Positions 18,070 to 27,533 of a DNA stretch of 64,000 nt are shown in pieces. The notes under the pieces are model-generated. The model had not been told where the DNA came from, ran no database searches, and saw only the letters and a list, made by a program, of their open reading frames with translations. How positions within the stretch are numbered: position 1 is the stretch's first letter; the number at the start of each line of letters is the position of its first letter. This stretch comes from Kribbella flavida DSM 17836 (GTDB taxonomy: Bacteria > Actinomycetota > Actinomycetes > Propionibacteriales > Kribbellaceae), in assembly GCF_000024345.1 (NCBI RefSeq), contig NC_013729.1, positions 5,208,001 to 5,272,000 on the forward strand, written 5' to 3'. Position numbers and translations under genes: made by a program.

Positions 18070-19070
18070 CCCCAGCGCTCCGACTTCGCCGACCGGGAGA
18101 CCAGGCTGAACAGCATGTCCCGCGGCGTCATCTCGCCGGCGACCACCTTGGTGACGTGCTCGGCGATCGGCATCTCCACGTCGTGGTGGTGGGCCAGCTC
18201 CGAGATCGACGAGCAGGACTTCACGCCCTCGGCCACCTGCCGGGTCCCACCGGCGATCTCGGCGACCGTCATGCCCTGGCCGAGCTTTTCGCCGAAGGTC
18301 CGGTTGCGCGACAACGGCGACGAGCAGGTGGCGACCAGGTCGCCCAGCCCGGCCAGGCCGGAGAAGGTGTGCTCGTCCGCGCCGAGCGCCGTACCCAGCC
18401 GGGCGGTCTCGACCAGGCCGCGGGTGATCACCGACGCGCGCGCGTTGTCGCCGAAGCCCAGGCCGACCGCCATCCCGACGGCCAGCGCGATCACGTTCTT
18501 GGTCGCGCCGCCGAGCTCGCAGCCGATCACGTCGTTGTTCGTGTAGGGGCGGAACGTCGGCGAGTGGCACAGTTTCTGCAGCCGCGCGGCGGTGCCCTCG
18601 TCGGCACAGGCGACCACCGCGGCGGCCGGCTGTCCTTCGGCGATCTCGCGGGCGAGGTTCGGGCCGGAGACCACCGCGATGCGCTCCGGGCCGGCGCCGG
18701 TGACCTCGGCGATCACCTCCGACATCCGCTTCGTCGTACCGACCTCGACGCCCTTCATCAGACTCACCAGCGGTACGGCGGACGGCAGTACGCCGGCCCA
18801 GTCGCGCAGGTTCTCCCGCAGCGACTGGCTCGGCACGGCCAGGACGATCGCCTCGGCCCCGTCGGCGGCCTGGGCCGGGTCGTGCGTCGCGGTGATCGCG
18901 TCGGGCAGCCGCAGGTTGGGCAGGTAGTCCGGGTTCTCGTGCCGGGTGTTGATCACCTCGCAGAGCGACTCCCGGCGGCCCCACACCGACACCTGGTTAC
19001 CCGCGTTGGCCAGCACCGTGGCGAAGGCCGTACCCCAGGATCCCGCACCGAACACCGTTACCTTCGTCAT
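18066..19070 (-). CDS. gpsA: NAD(P)-dependent glycerol-3-phosphate dehydrogenase
   Basis: A 334-residue GpsA that reduces dihydroxyacetone phosphate to sn-glycerol-3-phosphate for phospholipid synthesis in the cytoplasm. Seen: VFGAGSWGTAFATVLA at the N-terminus, VPSQSLRENL, the SLMKGVE strand, SGPNLAREIAEGQPAA near 140, and the catalytic Lys region CELGGATKNVIALAVGM near 190. Its start overlaps the plsC stop by four bases, giving a plsC-gpsA coupled pair in lipid biosynthesis. Confidence 0.96.
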   Translation of the reverse strand: MTKVTVFGAGSWGTAFATVLANAGNQVSVWGRRESLCEVINTRHENPDYLPNLRLPDAITATHDPAQAADGAEAIVLAVPSQSLRENLRDWAGVLPSAVPLVSLMKGVEVGTTKRMSEVIAEVTGAGPERIAVVSGPNLAREIAEGQPAAAVVACADEGTAARLQKLCHSPTFRPYTNNDVIGCELGGATKNVIALAVGMAVGLGFGDNARASVITRGLVETARLGTALGADEHTFSGLAGLGDLVATCSSPLSRNRTFGEKLGQGMTVAEIAGGTRQVAEGVKSCSSISELAHHHDVEMPIAEHVTKVVAGEMTPRDMLFSLVSRSAKSERWG

Positions 19071-19867
19071 CGGTTCTCCTCATCCTCACGCTGCTGGTCG
19101 GCCTTGGCCCGGCGCAGGTCGAACAGTTCCTTCGGCGGAGTCTCGCCGCGCAGCTCCCCCAGCTCGGCGGCCACCGCCTTCATGATCGTGTCGGTTGCTT
19201 CCTGCAACAGCTCGGCGGTGATCGGGCGGCCCCGGAACGCGTCCAGGTCGACCGGCGCGCCGGCCGTGGCCTGCATCGTCCGGCGTGGCAGCAGCCGGAT
19301 CCGGAAGCGCCGGCCGTAGGACGGGAACACCTCCTGGGCGCCCCAGTTCGCGATCGGGATCACCGGGCAGCCGGTCATCAGCGCGATCCGGGCCGCGCCG
19401 GTCTTGCCCGACATCGGCCACAGGTCGGGGTCGCGGGTGATGGTGCCCTCGGGATAGACGCCGACGCACTCGCCCCGCTGCACCGCGGCGACCGCGTCCC
19501 GGAACGCGTCGGCGGCCTGGGCGGACTCGCGGTAGACCGGGATCTGCCCGGCGCTGGCGATGATCCGGCCGGCGATCGGCAGCCGGAACAGCGACGCCTT
19601 GCCGAGCAGCCGCGGGATCCGCCGGCACTCCCAGATGTAGAAGCCGATCACGAACGGGTCGAAGTGCGAGATGTGGTTGGCCACGAACACCAGGCCGCCG
19701 GTCCGCGGCACGTTCTGCTGACCGCGGAAGTCGGACTTGGTGAAGACCAGCATGAACGGCTTGACGATCGCGACCACCAGGCCGAACCAGAACCCCCGCC
19801 GCGGGCGTGGGCCGGTGTGCCTGCTGTCCACTGCTGCCTCCTGCTGCTCGTCGCTGCCGTCCGTCAT
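19067..19867 (-). CDS. plsC: 1-acyl-sn-glycerol-3-phosphate acyltransferase
   Basis: A 266-residue PlsC-type acyltransferase that makes phosphatidic acid at the membrane. Seen: the catalytic NHISHFDP (HX4D) near residue 66, the substrate motif YPEGTIT near 139, and a hydrophobic stretch (FGLVVAIVKPFMLVF) near the N-terminus. A charged C-terminus (QQREDEENR) follows. The ATG at 19867 (MTDGSDEQQ) is preferred; longer upstream reading overlaps the divergent cofC promoter. It is coupled to gpsA, which supplies its pathway precursor. Confidence 0.92.
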   Translation of the reverse strand: MTDGSDEQQEAAVDSRHTGPRPRRGFWFGLVVAIVKPFMLVFTKSDFRGQQNVPRTGGLVFVANHISHFDPFVIGFYIWECRRIPRLLGKASLFRLPIAGRIIASAGQIPVYRESAQAADAFRDAVAAVQRGECVGVYPEGTITRDPDLWPMSGKTGAARIALMTGCPVIPIANWGAQEVFPSYGRRFRIRLLPRRTMQATAGAPVDLDAFRGRPITAELLQEATDTIMKAVAAELGELRGETPPKELFDLRRAKADQQREDEENR

Positions 19868-19883
19868 GGGAGAATCCTGCCTG

Positions 19884-20555
19884 ATGGCAGACCTACAGGT
19901 CGCTCCCTGGACGCTGGTGATCCCGGTGAAGCGTACGGCGATCGCCAAGAGCCGGCTCGCTGCGGCCTACCCTCAGCACCGCCCGGAGCTGGCGCGTGCC
20001 TTCGCCGCCGACACCGTCGCGGCCGCGCTCGGCTCTGCCCTGGTGCGTGCGGTTCTGGTCGTCACCGACGATCCTCTGGTCGCCGGTGACGTCACCGAGG
20101 CCGGGGCCCGGGTGATCGCCGATCTGCCCGGCGCGGGTCTCAACGAGGCTCTGGAGCACGGTGCCGCCGCGGCCGTTGCCGAGTTCGGGGAATCCGGTGT
20201 GGCCGCGTTGTCCGCGGACCTGCCGGCCCTTCGCCCGGCCGAGCTCACCGCCGCCCTCGCGGCCTGTACGGCCGCCCGCAGCTTCGTCATCGACCAGCCC
20301 GGCACCGGTACGACGATGCTGGCGGCAGCGGCCGGCGTCGCGCTGGATCCACGCTTCGGGGTGGGATCGGCGTTGGCGCACCAGGCGTCCGGCGCGGTGC
20401 CGCTCGAACTGGAGTCGATCCCGTCGTTGCGCCGCGACGTGGACACCGCCGCGGATCTCGCGCACGCCGTGCAGCTGGGCGTCGGTCCGCGGACCGCCGA
20501 CGTGCTGTCGCTCGTTCTCGGCGCGGCGACCGGTTCCGAAGGGCTTGCCTGCTAG
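19884..20555 (+). CDS. cofC: 2-phospholactate/PEP guanylyltransferase (F420 biosynthesis)
   Basis: A 223-residue CofC/FbiD family nucleotidyltransferase that activates 2-phospho-lactate or phosphoenolpyruvate with GTP in F420 assembly. Seen: the N-terminal WTLVIPVKRTAIAKSRLA nucleotide-binding motif, LSADLPALRP near residue 111, and DQPGTGTTML near 138. Mycobacterial FbiD uses PEP; the same is likely here, by lineage. It is divergent from plsC with 16 bases between starts, so the promoters must overlap. Other F420 genes are not in this window. Confidence 0.9.
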   Translation: MADLQVAPWTLVIPVKRTAIAKSRLAAAYPQHRPELARAFAADTVAAALGSALVRAVLVVTDDPLVAGDVTEAGARVIADLPGAGLNEALEHGAAAAVAEFGESGVAALSADLPALRPAELTAALAACTAARSFVIDQPGTGTTMLAAAAGVALDPRFGVGSALAHQASGAVPLELESIPSLRRDVDTAADLAHAVQLGVGPRTADVLSLVLGAATGSEGLAC

Positions 20556-20567
20556 GCGTGTTGACCA

Positions 20568-20584
20568 ACCCGCCGTCGGCGGGT
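20568..20584. terminator. hairpin between cofC and the small beta-barrel gene
   Basis: A 7-base-pair stem ACCCGCC/GGCGGGT with a GTC loop lies between two convergent genes, flanked by T-rich GTGTT on the plus side. It probably works in both directions. Confidence 0.5.
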
Positions 20585-20588
20585 GTTC

Positions 20589-20795
20589 TCAGTGCAGGGT
20601 GATGAAGTCGATCTTGCTGATCACCGTGCCGGCGCCTGATCCGCTGGTCTCGATCCGGACCCGCTGACCGGTGCGGAACGACCGTACCGGCGTACCGGCC
20701 ATCTCGCCGGCGCTGAACGGGTACTCGACACCCGTGTCGGTCAGCACCGTGCCGGAGCGGGACGCTTCGTCGTAACGGCTCACAGTCGCCTGCAT
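20589..20795 (-). CDS. small cold-shock-like beta-barrel protein
   Basis: A 68-residue protein beginning MQATVSRYDEASRSGTVLTD and ending SKIDFITLH. The pattern (a strand with SGTVLTDTG, then GQRVRIET, then GTVISKIDF) resembles the OB-like fold of cold-shock-type proteins found next to HU or cofC in actinobacteria, but RNP1/RNP2 aromatic motifs are missing. The function is unknown; nucleic-acid binding is only a possibility. The ATG at 20795 was chosen because the upstream in-frame sequence is Arg/Ser-rich and lacks strand pattern. Confidence 0.65.
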   Translation of the reverse strand: MQATVSRYDEASRSGTVLTDTGVEYPFSAGEMAGTPVRSFRTGQRVRIETSGSGAGTVISKIDFITLH

Positions 20796-20932
20796 GGCCC
20801 CACGGTAGCCGTCCTGGTCTCCGCCCGCACTCCGGCTCTCTCGCTCCCCCGCACCCGCGGCGCCTTCCCCGCAGCGGCTGCCCCGCAGGTCCGGCGTACG
20901 GCGGACGTTGCCGTCGACATCTTCCCGGCACG

Positions 20933-20974
20933 GCGAAGGCCGGTCGCCCCTGGCGTGGGGTGACCGGCCTTCGC
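20933..20974. terminator. long hairpin downstream of the HU gene
   Basis: An 18-base-pair stem with one G-T pair (GCGAAGGCCGGTCGCCCC and its complement) and a 6-base loop lies 29 bases beyond the HU stop on the minus strand. It probably terminates the highly expressed HU transcript. Confidence 0.65.
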
Positions 20975-21003
20975 GGTGGTGCTGGGACCGCACTGCCCGA
21001 AGG

Positions 21004-21597
21004 TCAGCGGGACGTGGCCTTCTTGGCCGGCGCCTTCTTGGCAGGGGCCTTCTTGGCCGGCGCCTTCTTCGCGACGGTCTTGGCCGGGGCCTTCTTGGCC
21101 GGGGCCTTCTTGGCGACCGTCTTGGTGGCGGCGGCCTTGGCCGGGGCCTTCTTGGCCGGGGCCTTCTTGGCGACCGTCTTGGTGGCGGCGGCCTTGGCCG
21201 GCGCCTTCTTGGCGGCGGTCTTGGTCGCGACGGTCTTGGCCGGGGCCTTCTTGGCCGGAGCGGCTGCCTTGGTGGCGGTCGCGCCGGGCTTCGGCGTGGT
21301 CAGCTTCGGCAGCTTCTTCGCACCGGAGACGACGGCCTTCAGCTCCGCACCCGCACGGAACTTCGGAACCACGGTCTTCTTGGCACGCTTGGTCTCGCCG
21401 GTCCGCGGGTTGCGAACCATGCGGGCACCACGCTCGATGGCCTCGAAGGCACCGAACCCGGTGATGGCGACCTTGCCGCCCTTCTTGGTCAGCTCGCGCT
21501 GGACGGTGTCGATGACCGACTCCAGGGCGTGCTGGGCCGAACGGCGATTTCCGTCGAAGTGCACTGCGAGCGCTTCGACCAACTGGCTCTTGTTCAC
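21004..21597 (-). CDS. hupB: HU-type nucleoid protein with Lys/Ala-rich tail
   Basis: A 197-residue HU homologue. Residues 1-90 are the canonical DNA-bending domain (MNKSQLVEALA start, GFGAFEAIERGARMVRNPRTGE arm). From about residue 100 the rest is a histone-H1-like tail built of AKKAPAKK, AKTVAKK and AAATKT units. Such tails in mycobacterial HupB and Streptomyces HupS compact DNA and bind it without sequence preference. The GTG start at 21597 has GGAGG 8 bases upstream. The near-identical tail repeats make the DNA locally repetitive from 21009 to 21280. Confidence 0.95.
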   Translation of the reverse strand: MNKSQLVEALAVHFDGNRRSAQHALESVIDTVQRELTKKGGKVAITGFGAFEAIERGARMVRNPRTGETKRAKKTVVPKFRAGAELKAVVSGAKKLPKLTTPKPGATATKAAAPAKKAPAKTVATKTAAKKAPAKAAATKTVAKKAPAKKAPAKAAATKTVAKKAPAKKAPAKTVAKKAPAKKAPAKKAPAKKATSR

Positions 21598-21853
21598 TGC
21601 TTCCCTCCGTGAACGTAGGCGTCGAGCACAGCGCTCGATCTCACGTGAACGTTATGGACTCATCGGGGAGTTCACAAACACCAACGCGGTTATTCGTCCT
21701 TGTTTTGGGCGATTCGGGCCCGAAAAGGCCCCGAATCGGCCTTTCGCGGGCTGCGGATTCCCTTCTGAGCAACGATCCGGCGACCTTCGGTGACTCCCGC
21801 CACAGCCCCTGCGACACGTCGTTCGGGGTCGTCGCGGAGTTCCGAAGGCCGGT

Positions 21854-22039
21854 TCAGCGACGCTTTCCGCGCAGCGATCGCAGGCCGGACCGGGCGGTGT
21901 CGAGCCCTCGGGTCACCGCACTGTCGCCCTTGCGGGCCCGCAGGACCTCACCCACCTTGCCCAGCAACCAGTCCACCACCGGCACCGCGATCGCCAGCAC
22001 GACCCACATGATCAGGCGCCGGCGCAGGAACAACCACAT
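21854..22039 (-). CDS. small membrane protein (61 aa)
   Basis: A 61-residue protein with a single hydrophobic segment (about residues 9-26, LIMWVVLAIAVPVVDWLL) and a basic C-terminal half (TARSGLRSLRGKRR). A strong GGAGG lies before the ATG at 22039. I recognise no family; the basic tail would face the cytoplasm by the positive-inside rule. It lies downstream of corA on the same strand, 76 bases after the corA stop. Confidence 0.6.
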   Translation of the reverse strand: MWLFLRRRLIMWVVLAIAVPVVDWLLGKVGEVLRARKGDSAVTRGLDTARSGLRSLRGKRR

Positions 22040-22115
22040 CTTCTGCCTCCAAAGGTCTCGGTCTTTGCAGACCAGTGCCCGTCGGCGAAACCGTGCCTGC
22101 CGCAGGCGATCGGCG

Positions 22116-23288
22116 TCAGAGCCAGCCGCGGCGCTTGAAGACCTGGTGCAGACTGCCGCACACCAAAGCCATCAGGCCGATGGCGAACGGGTAGCCCCAC
22201 TGCCAGTGCAGCTCCGGCATCACGTCGAAGTTCATCCCGTAGACGGTGCCGATCAGCGTCGGCGCGAACAGGATCGCCGCCCACGCGGAGATCCGCTTCA
22301 CCTCTTCGTTCTGCGCGTTGCTGGCGACGGTGAGGGACTTCATCTCCTCGTTCTGCTGCTGGGCGACCAGCGTCGCGTTCACGGTCAGAATGTCGCGCAG
22401 CAGCTCGCGGAAGCCGTCCACCTTCTCCACCACCTGGGTGACGTGGTCGGCGACGTCGCGCAGGGACCGCTGCAGTTCCTCGTCCACGCCGTACTTGTCG
22501 AAACCCGCCCGCAACGAGTCCAGCATGCCGACCAGCGGCCGGGTCGCGCGCTGGAACTCGATCACCTCACGGGACAGCTCGTAGATGCGCCGCGACACCT
22601 TCGGGTCGCCGCGGAACACCTCGGTCTCGATCTCGTCGATGTCGTTCTCGAGCCCGGCGACCACCGGCGCGTACCCGTCGACGACCTTGTCCATGATCGC
22701 GTAGAGCACCGCCTCAGTGCCCTGCCGCAGCAGCTCGGGATCGCGTTCCACCCGGCGCCGTACCGCGGCCAGGTTGGGCGCCTCGGCGTGCCGGACCGTC
22801 ACCACGAAGTCCGGACCGACGAACACGTGCACCTCGCCGAACTCGACCTCCTCGGCCGCGTCCCGGTAGCGCGCGGCCTTCAGCACCACGAACAACGTGT
22901 CCCCGTACCGCTCCAGCTTCGGCCGCTGGTGCGCCTGGATCGCGTCCTCGATCGCCAGCTCGTGCAGGTCGAACTCCTGCGCCAGCGAGGTCAGCTCCCG
23001 CCGGTCCGGCCGGTACAGCCCGATCCAGGCCAGGCTTTTCGGCGCCTCGTGCAGCACCTGGTAGGTGTCGGCCAGCGACTCCGGTGACGCCACGCGCCGC
23101 CCGTCGCAGTAGATCGCACTGTCGACAACGCTGTGCCCCTTGGGCTTGGTGTGCGAGCCATGCTCGGCCGGAGCGGTCTCCACCGGTCCAGGCGAAGTCG
23201 GCAGCCCCCCGGCGTACCGGCGAGCGGCAGCCCGCAACGAAGGGGTACGGCCGAAGGCGCGAAGAGTGCGCAGGCGCAGGTCGGACAT
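22116..23288 (-). CDS. corA: CorA-family magnesium/cobalt transporter
   Basis: A 390-residue CorA channel subunit, pentameric in the family, in the cytoplasmic membrane. A long soluble domain (residues 60-320) with coiled segments (VEKVDGFRELLRDILTVNATLVAQQQNEEMK region) leads to two C-terminal membrane helices. The signature YGMNF lies near residue 353 and a cytoplasmic KRRGWL end follows. The first 50 residues form an extra basic leader seen in actinobacterial members. The ATG at 23288 has GGAGG 6 bases upstream. A short leader ORF and a 130-base leader precede it. Confidence 0.92.
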   Translation of the reverse strand: MSDLRLRTLRAFGRTPSLRAAARRYAGGLPTSPGPVETAPAEHGSHTKPKGHSVVDSAIYCDGRRVASPESLADTYQVLHEAPKSLAWIGLYRPDRRELTSLAQEFDLHELAIEDAIQAHQRPKLERYGDTLFVVLKAARYRDAAEEVEFGEVHVFVGPDFVVTVRHAEAPNLAAVRRRVERDPELLRQGTEAVLYAIMDKVVDGYAPVVAGLENDIDEIETEVFRGDPKVSRRIYELSREVIEFQRATRPLVGMLDSLRAGFDKYGVDEELQRSLRDVADHVTQVVEKVDGFRELLRDILTVNATLVAQQQNEEMKSLTVASNAQNEEVKRISAWAAILFAPTLIGTVYGMNFDVMPELHWQWGYPFAIGLMALVCGSLHQVFKRRGWL

Positions 23289-23420
23289 GAGTCCTCCAGG
23301 GAAAGTGCAGACGGATGCAGCAGGGCCTTCGTCTGCCCGACCTCCGCGGCACGCCGCGCACCACAACCCACCCCCGACAACGCCAGAGCTCGCGCGGGGT
23401 GGGCTGACCTGGCCGAGGAG

Positions 23421-23474
23421 TCAGTTGCCTCGAGGTCGAGCGAGATCGGTATGTCTGGAGGGGTCACTGGTCAT
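23421..23474 (-). CDS. 17-residue leader ORF upstream of corA
   Basis: A very strong ribosome-binding site (AGGAGGTGAGG) sits 8 bases before ATG at 23474. The ORF reads MTSDPSRHTDLARPRGN and stops at 23421, 132 bases before corA. The sequence GGTGAGGCGCT around the site resembles the first part of the M-box magnesium riboswitch, but later M-box elements are not visible. A translated leader sensing Mg2+ status is possible; this is inference. Confidence 0.45.
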   Translation of the reverse strand: MTSDPSRHTDLARPRGN

Positions 23475-23972
23475 CAGCGCCTCACCTCCTAGATCTCGCA
23501 CGCCTTGTCCGGACAACCCCGCAAGGGTAACACCGGAGTTATCGCCGGGGATGAGCGCTGCGTTACGCGGGGGTTTCCGGGGAGTGTGGGGTTGGGTGGG
23601 GTTCGAGGAGGCGAATCCCCACCGGACAAAGGGCTTCCTCGCGAGCTACCTGTCGCTGACGCAGGGCACGGTCCCTGGGATCTGGTCGCCGGTGGTCGCT
23701 GCCAAGGTCGTCCTCCGACAGGGGCGACCGGACCCGCAGCATCGCCGCCTTCGCGGGCGACAGCACGCACAGCTAGGCAGGCGACAGCACGCATTCCAGA
23801 AGGGGCGACAGCACGCGCACTCAACAACGGATGGGCGGGAGCAGGCACCGCGCGAACGGCAGCGAGCGAGGGGCCCGCGCGGGGATCAACCACGCGCACG
23901 CACCAACACAAAGGCACCACCCCGCCCCAAGTGCACACGCACAAGAGAACGAGGTGGTGCAATGACGCAGGA
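23475..23972. other. non-coding gap between leuD and the corA leader
   Basis: I see no convincing gene here. The stretch holds three direct copies of GGCGACAGCACGC at 23756, 23780 and 23804, spaced exactly 24 bases. Around them is Ala/Arg-biased sequence that stays open on several frames only because of composition. It also contains the leuD 3' flank. No clear terminator was found. Confidence 0.55.
23756..23816. repeat. 24-base-period direct repeat, three copies
   Basis: GGCGACAGCACGC occurs at 23756-23768, 23780-23792 and 23804-23816. The intervening 11 bases differ between copies. Three copies with short unlike spacers are too short for a CRISPR array. Function unknown. Confidence 0.7.
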
Positions 23973-24572
23973 TCAGGCCTTGGCAGGCAGGGTCGCCGGC
24001 TTGAACGCCGGGCGGGTCGCCTCGTACGCCTCGATGTCGTCCACGTGCGACAGCGTGATGCCGACGTCGTCGAGCCCGTTCAGCAGCCGGTACCGCGTGT
24101 AGTCGTCGATCTCGAACGGCGCCGACAGGTCCCCGGCCGAGATCGTCTTCGCCTCCAGGTCGACCGTCACCTTGGTGCCGGGGTCGTTCTCGATCGTCGT
24201 CCAGAGCTGCTCGACGACGTCCTGGGTGACGAGCGCGGCGAGCAGGCCCGCCTTGCCGGAGTTGCCCCGGAAGATGTCGCCGAACCGCGACGACACGACC
24301 ACCCGGAACCCGTAGTCGAGCAGCGCCCACACCGCGTGCTCACGGGAGGACCCGGTACCGAAGTCGGGCCCGGCGACCAGCACCGAGACGCCGTCGTACT
24401 CCGGCTGGTTCAGGACGAAGGCCGGGTCGTTGCGCCAGGCGGCGAACAGGCCGTCCTCGAAGCCGGTCCGGGTGACCCGCTTGAGGTAGACCGCCGGGAT
24501 GATCTGGTCGGTGTCGACGTTGCTGCGGCGCAGCGGAGCGGCCGTGCCGATGTGCTGGGTGAAGGCTTCCAT
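23973..24572 (-). CDS. leuD: 3-isopropylmalate dehydratase small subunit
   Basis: A 199-residue LeuD that forms the swivel domain of isopropylmalate isomerase in leucine biosynthesis. Seen: SNVDTDQIIPAVYLKR at residues 17-32, GPDFGTGSSREHAVWAL near 68, and SSRFGDIFRGNSGKAGLL near 92. It follows leuC by 11 bases on the same strand. Length is normal. The pair is divergent from an NdgR/LtbR-type regulator gene. Confidence 0.96.
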   Translation of the reverse strand: MEAFTQHIGTAAPLRRSNVDTDQIIPAVYLKRVTRTGFEDGLFAAWRNDPAFVLNQPEYDGVSVLVAGPDFGTGSSREHAVWALLDYGFRVVVSSRFGDIFRGNSGKAGLLAALVTQDVVEQLWTTIENDPGTKVTVDLEAKTISAGDLSAPFEIDDYTRYRLLNGLDDVGITLSHVDDIEAYEATRPAFKPATLPAKA

Positions 24573-24583
24573 GGTTCCTGTCC

Positions 24584-26014
<1,431 letters not shown>

Positions 26015-26146
26015 CAGACTTCTCCTTCGGGGTGTGTGGTGAGGTGCTCTGTCGCTCGCAGCGCGCCGCGGTGCCTTCCTACAGTGCTGCCGCGAGGGCT
26101 GCACAAGCGACTTGCGTTCCACGATTCGAGACGGCAATATCGTCCC

Positions 26147-26866
26147 ATGGACAACTCTAGCGGAGTCGGCGTTCTCGACAAAGCAGCTCTCGTGCTGTCC
26201 GCCCTCGAGTCCGGGCCGGCGACCCTGGCCGGTCTGGTGGCGGCGACGGGACTGGCGCGGCCGACGGCGCACCGGCTCGCGGTCGCGCTCGAGCACCACC
26301 GGCTGGTGGGTCGTGACATGCAGGGCCGGTTCGTGCTCGGCCCGCGCCTGAGCGAGTTGGCCTCCGCGGCCGGTGAGGACCGGTTGCTGGCGACCGCCGG
26401 CCCGGTGCTGGCCCGGCTCCGCGACATCACCGGTGAGTCGGCGCAGCTGTTCCGCCGCCAGGGCGAGTACCGGGTCTGCGTGGCGGCCGCCGAGCGTCCG
26501 TCCGGTCTGCGCGACACCGTGCCGGTCGGCAGCCAGCTGACGATGGCCGCCGGGTCGGCCGCGCAAATACTGCTCGCCTGGGAGGACCCGGAGCGGATGC
26601 ACCGCGGCCTCCACAACGCCACCTTCAACGCGGCCGCGCTGGCCGGCGTACGGCGGCGCGGCTGGGCCCACTCGGTCGGCGAACGCGAGCAGGGTGTCGC
26701 GTCGGTCTCCGCGCCGGTCCGCTCCCCCTCCGGCAAGGTGATCGCCGCGGTGTCGGTCTCCGGCCCGATCGAGCGACTCTCCCGCCAGCCCGGCCGGATG
26801 CACGCCCCCGCCGTCATGGCCGCCGCCGAACGCCTCTCCGAAGCCCTCCGCCGCGCCTCGGAGTAG
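26147..26866 (+). CDS. ndgR: IclR-family regulator of leucine biosynthesis (NdgR/LtbR type)
   Basis: A 239-residue IclR protein. The N-terminal winged helix spans about residues 10-60 (LVAATGLARPTAHRLAVALEHH), and the effector domain ends SVSGPIERLSRQPG. Orthologues in this divergent position relative to leuCD are NdgR (Streptomyces) and LtbR (Corynebacterium), which control leucine and related amino-acid genes. The 132-base interval to leuC must carry the operators, though I could not identify the exact site. The symbol is assigned by synteny and family. Confidence 0.85.
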   Translation: MDNSSGVGVLDKAALVLSALESGPATLAGLVAATGLARPTAHRLAVALEHHRLVGRDMQGRFVLGPRLSELASAAGEDRLLATAGPVLARLRDITGESAQLFRRQGEYRVCVAAAERPSGLRDTVPVGSQLTMAAGSAAQILLAWEDPERMHRGLHNATFNAAALAGVRRRGWAHSVGEREQGVASVSAPVRSPSGKVIAAVSVSGPIERLSRQPGRMHAPAVMAAAERLSEALRRASE

Positions 26867-26876
26867 CCGGCACGCG

Positions 26877-26919
26877 AAAAGGCCTCCCGCACACCCCGCG
26901 GCGAGGCCTTCTTTCTTTT
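26877..26919 (+). terminator. intrinsic terminator of ndgR
   Basis: The stem AAGGCCTC/GAGGCCTT encloses a GC-rich loop and is followed by CTTTCTTTT, 13 bases after the ndgR stop. Confidence 0.85.
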
Positions 26920-26968
26920 GCACCCCACGGCTCAGGCCGCACCCCTGCCCCCGGAGCCCTCTGAGCAC

Positions 26969-27081
26969 GCGAGCAAGCTCGCAGTAGTGGCGCAGGGACC
27001 CGTACGACGGTGAGCGCCGCGAAGGCTGGGGATGCGAGCAAGCTCGCAGGAGCTCTGCACTCCCGCGAGCTTGCTCGCGGG
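26969..27081. repeat. three copies of a GCGAGC-(AA/TT)-GCTCGC palindrome
   Basis: Copies lie at 26969-26982 and 27034-27047 (AA centre) and 27065-27078 (TT centre, opposite orientation). All can form hairpins. They may be small mobile palindromic units, protein-binding sites, or part of a processed RNA; nothing here decides. Confidence 0.65.
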
Positions 27082-27149
27082 CCCAGCCCGGCAACTGCTG
27101 TCAGGTGATCGGGCAACGGCACCAGGCAAAAACTTTCTCCGAAAACCAG

Positions 27150-27186
27150 AAGCGCCTCTCACCTGGTGGTGAGAGGCGCTTTTCTC
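27150..27186 (-). terminator. terminator of the tRNA-Gln/tRNA-Glu transcript
   Basis: A 14-base-pair perfect stem (AAGCGCCTCTCACC and its complement, TGGT loop) lies immediately past the CCA end of tRNA-Glu. The T-run is on the plus side (TTTTCTC), but AAAA-rich sequence upstream gives TTTTC in the minus direction too. It is probably bidirectional. Confidence 0.75.
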
Positions 27187-27262
27187 TGGTAGCCCCGACG
27201 GGATTCGAACCCGCGCTACCGCCTTGAGAGGGCGGCGTGCTAGGCCGCTACACAACGGGGCC
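27187..27262 (-). tRNA. tRNA-Glu (CTC)
   Basis: A 76-base cloverleaf including an encoded CCA end. The acceptor GGCCCCG pairs with CGGGGCT (one G-T), the anticodon loop holds CTC, and the T-loop is GTTCGAAT. It is transcribed after tRNA-Gln, which lies 81 bases upstream. Confidence 0.96.
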
Positions 27263-27343
27263 AGAGGGTTGTTGCTCGGTCCTTGCGGACCTGGCAACGA
27301 GGAAGGACTCTACCGATTTTCATCGGCCGGGTCCAATCGCTCG

Positions 27344-27415
27344 CTGGGGTACTAGGACTCGAACCTAGACTAACTGAACCAGAATCAGACGGGCTGCCAA
27401 TTACCCCATACCCCA
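27344..27415 (-). tRNA. tRNA-Gln (CTG)
   Basis: A 72-base tRNA without encoded CCA. The acceptor TGGGGTA pairs with TACCCCA, the anticodon is CTG, and the T-loop is GTTCGAGT. The unusual T1-A72 pair is typical of bacterial tRNA-Gln. It sits downstream of gltX, whose product in actinobacteria is expected to glutamylate both this tRNA and tRNA-Glu. Confidence 0.95.
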
Positions 27416-27533
27416 AAGGCATTTCACCGGTTTCGTGAGCTCGTTTCCGCCCTCACGACCTGGCTCAGAGAGCATACCCAAACCGGGGCTCAGACACCAA
27501 AACGGCCCCCGGCGGGCCCGGATGTCACTCCCG

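Larger units (their letters stand above)
26867..27186. other. gap between ndgR and tRNA-Glu with repeated palindromes
   Basis: No gene is seen. Two intrinsic terminators sit at its ends. Between them a 14-base palindrome of the form GCGAGC-AA/TT-GCTCGC occurs three times, at 26969, 27034 and 27065. The last copy is extended to a 20-base palindrome at 27062-27081. Confidence 0.7.

Noticed and set aside
23421..23500. M-box riboswitch as a firm call
   Set aside because: Only the first motif resembles the M-box; later conserved loops are not visible, so it is kept as a possibility in the leader entry.
23756..23816. Possible CRISPR array
   Set aside because: Only three 13-base repeats with 11-base spacers; no cas genes in the window.
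23489..23962. A 157-codon minus-strand frame between leuD and corA
   Set aside because: Its content is Arg/Pro/Ala bias plus the 24-base repeat, and it overlaps the leader region of corA. No domain or ribosome site.
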